A stretch of DNA of 64,000 nucleotides from Acanthosepion lycidas (Eukaryota; Mollusca; Cephalopoda; Sepiida; Sepiidae), in contig OZ010611.1 in assembly GCA_963932145.1 (NCBI GenBank), positions 60,924,052 to 60,988,051 on the forward strand, read 5' to 3'. The position numbers and the translations under genes were made by a program. The notes beneath the pieces were generated by a model, which made no database searches, had not been told where the DNA came from, and saw only the letters and a program-made list of their open reading frames with translations. This document shows positions 57,483-64,000 of the stretch, in pieces. How positions within the stretch are numbered: position 1 is the stretch's first letter; every line of letters begins with the position of its first letter.

Positions 57483-57854
57483 AACATATAGAAAGAAAAT
57501 GAGTAACTACTGACACCAATGTTCGATCCTGACCTTCTCGACTTATGAATATATGTTTTCCGCCAGTATAGCGGTGTCAGGCTACTGACTGCAGTGATTA
57601 TTAAGTGATTATGAAGTGGAACTATCCAGTAGAATTAGTGTGAATTATTGTGCGTCGATGATTTAGGATTTACCGGACGTTAAGCCGAGCCGTGCTACTA
57701 ACAAGGTATTCACTAAAATGGTTAATTATCTTTGGTTGACTTTTACTTCTTTGTTCTTGTTAAGTATTTATTTGCGGTTGTAATTAAATACTGTTTTATC
57801 ATAACATTAAAGTTTTGAGTTATACTTATTTATTAAGGGTCACCGTATATAACA
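57483..57854 (+). mobile_element. LTR-like repeat, copy 2 of 3
   Basis: Same sequence in the same orientation, separated from copy 1 by a short TATC/TAGC microsatellite (57460-57482). Ends are decayed (AACATATAG...TATATAACA). Core marks are TAGCGGTGTCAGGCTACTGA and CGTTAAGCCGAGCCGTGCTA. Confidence 0.45.
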
Positions 57855-57974
57855 AAATTAACGAAGAGAGATATGAATAGACTTAAATAGATAGATAGAT
57901 AGATATGAACTAATTTTAGACAGATATAAACATATTTTAGATAGATAGATAGATAGATAGATAGATTGATAGAT

Positions 57975-58257
57975 CCCATATAGGAAGAAAATGAGCAACT
58001 ACCGACACCGAGGTTCGAACGTGACACTCTGTACTTAAGAATATATGTTTTCTGCCAAATGTATAAATAGCGATGTCAGGCTACTGACTGGAGTGATTAT
58101 TGAGTGACTATTAAGTGGAACGATTCAGTTGAATTAGTGTGAATGATTGTGCGTCGTGGATTTGGGTTTTGATTTATGATTTACAAGACGTTAAGCCAAC
58201 CCGCTCTATTAACAAGACATTCACTGAAATAGTTATTAACGGCCACCTTACGTCACA
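57975..58257 (+). mobile_element. LTR-like repeat, copy 3 of 3
   Basis: Shorter copy with about 90 bases missing before the 3' end, preceded by a TAGA array (57885-57973). Marks are TATAAATAGCGATGTCAGGC and GGCCACCTTACGTCACA. Confidence 0.45.
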
Positions 58258-58389
58258 AAAATTTCTTATAAAATACAAAATTAACACATTTTCACATTTG
58301 CAAATGTTTTAAATGCAAAATTACACGAGTTACGAAGGGTACCGTTCTTATCAAACCCATCGAATGTCGTTTCTACTCCTCATATTTTA

Positions 58390-58660
58390 CTGTATTTTGT
58401 AGCCCTTAATAAATTGTATCTTTTTGTTAGCTCTCCTGAACTTTGTTCCGCCATTCATTTACTCAAGTTCACGTGAGAGGTTATGCATTGTTTTCCTTAG
58501 TCCCTCTTGCTTTCAACCTGTCCTGTGTGCATCAGATTTTCCAAGCCATCTTTTCTCATTATGTGCCCTAGAAATTATAACTGTCGCTTCCTATCTCTCA
58601 GTTTTCATTTCAAATGTATGATTTTGCACTTTCGTGAAACCAGTACAATATTCTAAAAAA
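58390..58660. repeat. Diverged monomers flanking the 145-bp satellite
   Basis: Degenerate forms of the satellite unit on the same strand, for example TAGCCCTTAATAAATTGTAT followed by CTTTTTGTTAGCTCTCCTGA and CATTCATTTACTCAA. Confidence 0.6.
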
Positions 58661-60075
58661 AATGTTTCTTCTTCTATGTGCCGTGTCCCTTCAGGGCGTT
58701 GGGGATTATGGCTCTCCACAATCTCCTGTCCTTTATAGCTCTTTATAACTTCTGTCTTTTTGTTATTTCTACTAAACCATGTTCTGCTATTCATTTACTC
58801 AACCTAGTTCTTCTTGTCTTATGTGCCGTGTCCCTTCAGGGCATTAAGGATCATGGCTCTCCACAATCTCCTGTCCTTTATAGCTCTTAATAACTTCTGT
58901 CTTTTTGTTATTTCTAATAAACCATGTTCTGCTATTCATTTACTCAACCTAGTTCTTCTTGTCTTATGTGCCGTGTCCCTTCAGGGCATTAAGGATCATG
59001 GCTCTCCACAATCTCCTGTCCTTTATAGCTCTTAATAACTTCTGTCTTTTTGTTATTTCTAATAAACCATGTTCTGCTATTCATTTACTCAACCTAGTTC
59101 TTCTTGTCTTATGTGCCGTGTCCCTTCAGGGCATTAAGGATCATGGCTCTCCACAATCTCCTGTCCTTTATAGCTCTTAATAACTTCTGTCTTTTTGTTA
59201 TTTCTAATAAACCATGTTCTGCTATTCATTTACTCAACCTAGTTCTTCTTGTCTTATGTGCCGTGTCCCTTCAGGGCATTAAGGATCATGGCTCTCCACA
59301 ATCTCCTGTCCTTTATAGCTCTTAATAACTTCTGTCTTTTTGTTATTTCTAATAAACCATGTTCTGCTATTCATTTACTCAACCTAGTTCTTCTTGTCTT
59401 ATGTGCCGTGTCCCTTCAGGGCATTAAGGATCATGGCTCTCCACAATCTCCTGTCCTTTATAGCTCTTAATAACTTCTGTCTTTTTGTTATTTCTAATAA
59501 ACCATGTTCTGCTATTCATTTACTCAACCTAGTTCTTCTTGTCTTATGTGCCGTGTCCCTTCAGGGCATTAAGGATCATGGCTCTCCACAATCTCCTGTC
59601 CTTTATAGCTCTTAATAACTTCTGTCTTTTTGTTATTTCTAATAAACCATGTTCTGCTATTCATTTACTCAACCTAGTTCTTCTTGTCTTATGTGCCGTG
59701 TCCCTTCAGGGCATTAAGGATCATGGCTCTCCACAATCTCCTGTCCTTTATAGCTCTTAATAACTTCTGTCTTTTTGTTATTTCTAATAAACCATGTTCT
59801 GCTATTCATTTACTCAACCTAGTTCTTCTTGTCTTATGTGCCGTGTCCCTTCAGGGCATTAAGGATCATGGCTCTCCACAATCTCCTGTCCTTTATAGCT
59901 CTTAATAACTTCTGTCTTTTTGTTATTTCTAATAAACCATGTTCTGCTATTCATTTACTCAACCTAGTTCTTCATCATCTTCTTCTTCTTCTATATGCCG
60001 TGTCCCGTCAGGGCGTTGGGAATTATGGCTCTCCACAATTTCCTGTCCTTTATAACCCTTAATAACTTTTCTATA
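58655..60075. repeat. 145-bp satellite, eight practically identical units
   Basis: Spacing is exactly 145 bases between units at 58814, 58959, 59104, 59249, 59394, 59539, 59684 and 59829. No differences were seen by eye in the central copies. Edge units at about 58669 and 59990 carry the variant GGCGTTGGGGATTATGG. The minus strand encodes LRAIKDRRLWRAMILNALKG, matching the C-terminal LINE sequence at 52402-52460, so the monomer is a captured LINE 3' end. Confidence 0.95.
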
Positions 60076-60285
60076 TAAAGAGATGTGTGTTGTTGCCCAT
60101 TACCGTAATTTTGTGATTATGTTTGTAAATGAAAAACGCTTAGCAATGTGCTGAGTGTTTATTAGAACGGGAAAATTTATCCATTATGGAAATGTTTTTC
60201 TCTCTAGGTTATAATGTCATTATATAGCATCTTTATGCAAATACTTATACTAATCAATAACATATAGTTTTGTACAATTACACCC

Positions 60286-60603
60286 ATGAAGATGATCATG
60301 GAAGAAGATCGAAAGTACTTAGGAAATGAAAATAAAAGAAATTTAAACAGTTATAGCACATTTCTCTCAACATTTAACATCAATACACGGAAGGTTATTC
60401 GTGAGCATGAACGGATTTTATTAAAAATTAGCAGACATAATGTCTGTAATTTATGCAGTATATATAAACTGTTAATTTTGGGGGAGATTCGAAACCTTAA
60501 ATTTGACTTAGTGTTTGCTTACTTACTAAGTACACTAATTCCAATGCTACAACTACATAGACTTGGAAGATTTCGAGAGACAGAACAGTTTATTGAGAAT
60601 TGA
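60286..60603 (+). other. Unrecognised 105-codon open frame
   Basis: The reading frame begins with ATG and has mixed, not low-complexity, composition (EEDRKYLGNENKRNLNSYST, RKVIREHERILLKISRHNVC, NLCSIY). I know no family it belongs to. It is charged, with two Cys close together and no signal peptide or clear membrane segment. It could be a relic of a mobile element or a chance frame in an AT-rich region. Confidence 0.2.
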
Positions 60604-60621
60604 AGAAAATATTGTTCACGG

Positions 60622-60960
60622 AAATGTTTCCTTACGGGCCGAACTAAATTAAGCCACGAGCCGTATGTAGGCACGTTATTGAGCAGTCGTTCCAACAGGT
60701 CGTTGCTCTACAGAAAATGGTCTATACTAGTTCCAGACTATACACAGCTTTGTAAATAACTTTGAGATTTGTTACATGGTAAATATTTGTTCTTTTGTGG
60801 AAAAAAAGATTTTTCTCTTTTTTTTTTTTTTCATTATTTATTTATTTTTGTGTTCAGTTGAAAGAAGCTCGATGAATTTGAGAATGGAATTTTGAAAGAT
60901 TTATTTTGTTATTGTTTATCAGGTCTGTTTTGCCGAACAAATCTCAAGCAGATTTGTTGC
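60622..60960. repeat. ~320-bp direct repeat, copy 1
   Basis: TTACGGGCCGAACTAAATTA through GGTCTGTTTTGCCGAACAAA recurs at 61338-61656 with roughly 90% identity by eye. Confidence 0.85.
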
Positions 60961-61214
60961 TATGCCGATGTCAAAGAAACATGTCCGTTTGCTGATATCC
61001 AATTGGATTAGATTTCACGTCTTTCCTTCCTTTTTTTGCCGGAGAGTGCAAAAAAAAAAAAAAACTTCCATACACAGCACAAAATAAAACGGAAAGTTAG
61101 ACTAAATCAAAGATTAAAAAAAAAAAGAAAATTAGACAGAATATAATTAATTTCAACGAAACGAATCAACAAACACGAATATCCGAAATTCTGGTTATTC
61201 AAATCTGTAATGCT

Positions 61215-61656
61215 TTTATTCAGAGCGTAAATACCTTGGATAGTGGCTCGAAATGAGAAGCAAGAGGTCTGAGTTCGAGTCCCAGTCGATCTCGTTATGT
61301 TCACTTTCACCCAGATACCCTTGAGAAAAGTTTGAAATGGTTTCTTACGGGCCGCACTAAGATAAACCACAGGCCATATGTAGGCAGGTTATTGAGAACC
61401 TGTTCCAACAGGTCGTTGCCCTGCATAAAATGGTCCATACTAGATCCAGACTATGCCCAGCTTTGTAAATAACTCTGAGATATGTTACATGGTAAATATG
61501 TTCTTCTTTTGTGGAAAAAAGATTTTTCTCTTACTCTCTTTTTTTTTTCATTATTTAATTTTGTGTTCAGGTGAAAGAAGCTCAATGAATTTGAGAATGG
61601 AACTTTGAAAGATTTATTTTGCTATTGTTTATCAGGTCTGTTTTGCCGAACAAACC
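61215..61656 (+). repeat. tRNA-derived SINE head joined to ~320-bp repeat, copy 2
   Basis: 61223-61300 is tRNA-like: TAGTGGCTCGAAATGAGAAG, then box B GAGTTCGAGTCCCAGTCG at about 61270-61287. The body runs straight into TTACGGGCCGCACTAAGATA (61346), the repeat seen at 60622-60960. The 320-bp repeat may thus be the body of a long SINE whose head is missing in copy 1. Confidence 0.6.
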
Positions 61657-61833
61657 TCTTCTCCCCATAGCTATGGATTAAATAGCAGTGGAAACCGGTA
61701 TCTCTTGTCGTGTTTGGCAAACAGTCTAGGAGAAGGACAACTCTTAAGAAAAAGACAATGACTGAGAGAACTTGATTCGATTTACCGAAGAGTCTTCCAT
61801 TATTAGCCGTAATAGTCACTGTTTACAACCACT

Positions 61834-61927
<94 letters not shown>

Positions 61928-62069
61928 TTGTGTGTGTGTGTGTGTGTGAGGGTTATGACAATTTAGTAACCCTATGTGTCTGTGGCATAAATCGATTAAT
62001 TTAAAAAATAATTAAAAGGCATTAATTTGTTCTCAGAGCGCAATACTGTCTTGGAGGCAAGAACTTTTA

Positions 62070-62185
62070 TAATAAACAGTATTAAACATTTACCGGTCTG
62101 AATGTCCGAGAAATTTTCATAAAAAATATTCGTCCTCCGACAGGAATCGAACCTGTACCCTAAACGGAACTGTCATATATACGTG
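62070..62185 (-). repeat. tRNA-derived SINE, left arm of an inverted pair
   Basis: On the minus strand it contains box B in GGTACAGGTTCGATTCCTGT, followed by CGGAGGACGAATATTTT and TTTCTCGGACATTCAGACCG. The tRNA 5' half is lost. It faces the copy at 62412-62635. Confidence 0.75.
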
Positions 62186-62411
62186 TCGGCATTTATTTTA
62201 ACAATTAAGCATTTACTTAAATATTTGTATCTATAAAAAGAATGTACAAACATAAAAATGTCTTAAAATAATTGTCGGACTTTGTCCATTTCATAATGTG
62301 TGACGTTATTTGTTTACATTTGGATACGCATCGATCAGATATGAATGTACGTGAGAGAATCATGGAAGGTTGTAGTTTAAAGACAGCAAATTCGACCTTG
62401 CTAACCGAATG

Positions 62412-62635
62412 TTCCTCTGTGGCCAAAACGGTTAAATGCACGTCAGACTATATGACGGTTCCGTATAGGATACAGGTTCAATTCCTGTCGGCGGACGAAT
62501 ATTTTCTAAGAAAATTTCTCGGACATTCAGGCCGGTAGATGTTGTTTAATACCGTTTATTATAAACAGAACACTTACTTAAAATTACTGTATCTATTAAA
62601 AAGAATGTATAGACATAAAAATGTGTTTATATATA
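62412..62635 (+). repeat. tRNA-derived SINE, right arm of an inverted pair
   Basis: The most complete member of this family. Box A region CTGTGGCCAAAACGGTTAAATG (62415-62436), box B GATACAGGTTCAATTCCTGTC (62468-62488), body with TTTCTCGGACATTCAGGCC and TTTATTATAAACAGAACACT. It ends at TTTATATATATAATTAAT. Confidence 0.8.
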
Positions 62636-62639
62636 TAAT

Positions 62640-63035
62640 TAATAAAAATATAACATTTGTCACTTCACTGATTAATGTCATATTCAGCAACCCGAATACA
62701 GAATTTTTTAGACAAACATTTTTTTAATCGTTTGTTCCACCTGTCAGGAGGTGTCAGCAGTCTGATCGTGCTGTAACAGCTGAGTGGGTGGGGAAAAAAC
62801 TAGTTGGTCACATTTAATGCATCGAAAACTAAACTGGTGACACCTAGAACTTTCATCAATTGTGATGACCAGGACATATTGGCAATCGTCTGCCAATTCC
62901 TTCATTTTCATATATCAAGCCAAAAAGAAATAATTTATGCGCTTTTTATTGATGTTAGGTTAACACACACACCCAAACATATTTTCATGGCAACTGTACT
63001 GACAAGTTTTGTTTTTTTTTCCCTGGTGCTTTGAC
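62640..63035. other. Unassigned sequence
   Basis: A plus-strand frame at 62810-62900 (FNASKTKLVTPRTFINCDDQ) resembles the 'FN..KT........' segment after the catalytic box of Jockey-like LINEs. With the copy at 63040-63228 it may be one decayed element. Confidence 0.35.
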
Positions 63036-63039
63036 GATA

Positions 63040-63228
63040 TGAGTTTAACTTTGCTACTTGATTAGCATCTAGGTCCCACCCATTTACTGTTGAAATAGCT
63101 AAATGTAACCGTCACTTCTACTCCAGCAGTTTCTTTTCTTGCACTTATCACCCGTACAACACCCTTCTGTTTACTTGCTTCCCTGATAAATATAATCTTC
63201 AAAATTTTAAATGCAAAGTCAATCTTCG
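63040..63228 (+). pseudogene. Jockey-like LINE 3' end, interrupted by a hAT end
   Basis: Pieces: SHPFTVEIAKCNRHFYSSSF, then FLALITRTTPF-type slip, and CFPDKYNLQNFKCKVNL. It corresponds to 'HHFTIE.A.CNR.FYANSFFSRT...FDLQKFKCNVNR' of the other copies. It stops at 63228, where a hAT-type terminus begins. Confidence 0.6.
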
Positions 63229-63231
63229 AAC

Positions 63232-63640
63232 TCAGTGGTTCACAAACTTTTTGAAGTCGTGCCACACTTGACATCCTACCAATAATTGTAGGCACACTAT
63301 ATACAAATTTCGGGAAAATATGTTATAATGATGTCAAATATTGCAGAAAAGAAATAATGCAATAAAAATAAAAAAATGAAACATAAACTAAGTTTATTCA
63401 TTCTTGTGTTTATGAGAAACATGAGCCTGATGAGTCTGAGAGATTTCTTCAATGTTTGGGCGTATATTTGATAAGCAAAGTTTAATTTCTTATTCAATTC
63501 ATTCTCTTTTTGCATTTAAGTGTGGTGAGGGCAGAAAAGCCTAATTCACATAAATGGGAACGACACGGGTACTGCAATATAATAAAGTAAATTGCTTTTT
63601 TTCTTATATCTTATATATGCCTAGTCAGGATAGTTTACAT
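63232..63640 (-). mobile_element. hAT element end with transposase C-terminal remnant
   Basis: The terminus CAGTGGTTCACAAACTTTTT at 63234 fits hAT ends (CAG.GGTTC.CAAAC). On the minus strand about 63560-63410 translates in pieces as CELGFSALTTLKCKKRMN and then LSNIRPNIEEISQTHQAHVS H-type in another frame. This matches the hAT dimerisation/C-terminal segment ('CE.GFSAL..IK.K.RN.L' and the ...QAQ.SH end) of ZBED5-like transposases. Frameshifts make it inactive. Confidence 0.6.
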
Positions 63641-63944
63641 TACAGATCCTTATTTGAATTTTGTCAAGAATCTCGGGTTCTACAGCGGAGGACAGCGGGT
63701 GCGATATGACAGCAGTAATCGCTGCAGTAATCAAAATAATGGTAAATCTATAATTTGGAATCACATCTGATCATAAGGATCGTTGGTTTAGCAGAGTGAG
63801 TTCTTTCTGTTCAATAAAGCAGGATATTGTAAACGCAATGTTTCGTTGAACCGGACAAGCTGCAGGCAATAAACGTTAGCAGTGAATGGCCTTCCATGTT
63901 CCATTTGCGCGTAATGGACGGCACTTTTCATATTACAGCCTACG

Positions 63945-64000
63945 TCAGTGTTTTTCAAACCCTTTGAAGTCGTGGCGCACTTGAAATCCTACCAATAATT
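63945..64000. mobile_element. Second hAT-type terminus, cut by the window end
   Basis: CAGTGTTTTTCAAACCCTTT, then GAAGTCGTGGCGCACTTGAA, repeats 63234-63290 in the same orientation. The element continues outside the window. Confidence 0.6.

Noticed and set aside
58814-60062. Eight identical 73-codon plus-strand frames, which could look like a gene family
   Set aside because: They are the 145-bp satellite read in one frame. The recognisable protein trace is on the minus strand and belongs to a LINE C-terminus.
61223-61300. Possible genuine tRNA gene (good box B)
   Set aside because: Acceptor-stem ends do not pair convincingly and the sequence continues into a repeated body, so a SINE head is more likely.

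Overview
This is a stretch of repeat-choked animal DNA. No host protein-coding gene, rRNA gene or genuine tRNA gene could be recognised. The mix of features fits a mollusc, most likely a coleoid cephalopod of the octopus type. These features are very dense (TA)n, (CA)n, (TATC)n and (GAAA)n microsatellites, several tRNA-derived SINE families, many 3' fragments of non-LTR retrotransposons, Tc1/mariner/hAT/Helitron debris and Penelope-like endonuclease remnants. The species assignment is an inference; nothing in the window proves it.

Layout. 0-5 kb: AT-rich DNA, one SINE, a CT-rich tract and a LINE fragment split by a SINE. 5-9 kb: Tc1-type deletion derivatives in opposite orientations, Penelope-like remnants and TA arrays. 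9-17 kb: SINEs, mariner-type fragments, a perfect palindromic mariner MITE, Jockey-like LINE 3' ends, a CA/GC alternating tract and a Helitron. 17-21 kb: AT-rich DNA, two tandem SINEs and a GA-bearing satellite. 21-26.4 kb: a cluster of three copies of an R2/NeSL-type LINE with RT, CCHC and restriction-like endonuclease. One copy is joined in frame to an AAGAAGAATTTG-type satellite. 26.8-31.7 kb: a LINE-derived satellite and TATC composite repeats. 33-35.5 kb: a repeat carrying a hammerhead-like motif, a 128-bp satellite and a large inverted repeat. 36.5-41.8 kb: a Tc1 pseudogene, an LTR-like block, a minus-strand Helitron and a 130-bp satellite. 42-48 kb: GAAA arrays, MITEs and TA/CA-rich simple sequence. 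46-52 kb: Penelope-like fragments and several hammerhead-like motifs, one with a helix II core like the schistosome ribozyme. 52.4-54.3 kb: a LINE fragment and a nearly complete mariner. 55-64 kb: transposase scraps, LTR-like repeats, a 145-bp satellite made from a LINE 3' end, an inverted SINE pair and a hAT fragment.

The recurring theme is a CTGA(N)GA - short hairpin - GAAAC motif, which has the layout of a hammerhead ribozyme core. It appears in more than fifteen places and in several unrelated-looking repeat families. It usually lies near TA arrays and near Penelope-type GIY-YIG endonuclease remnants. Penelope-like elements and some SINE-like retroelements are known to carry hammerhead ribozymes, so the motif itself fits established knowledge. 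The variety of families, their amplification into satellite and fold-back structures, and their tie to TA arrays deserve follow-up. Every coding remnant belongs to a transposable element, and nearly all are broken.
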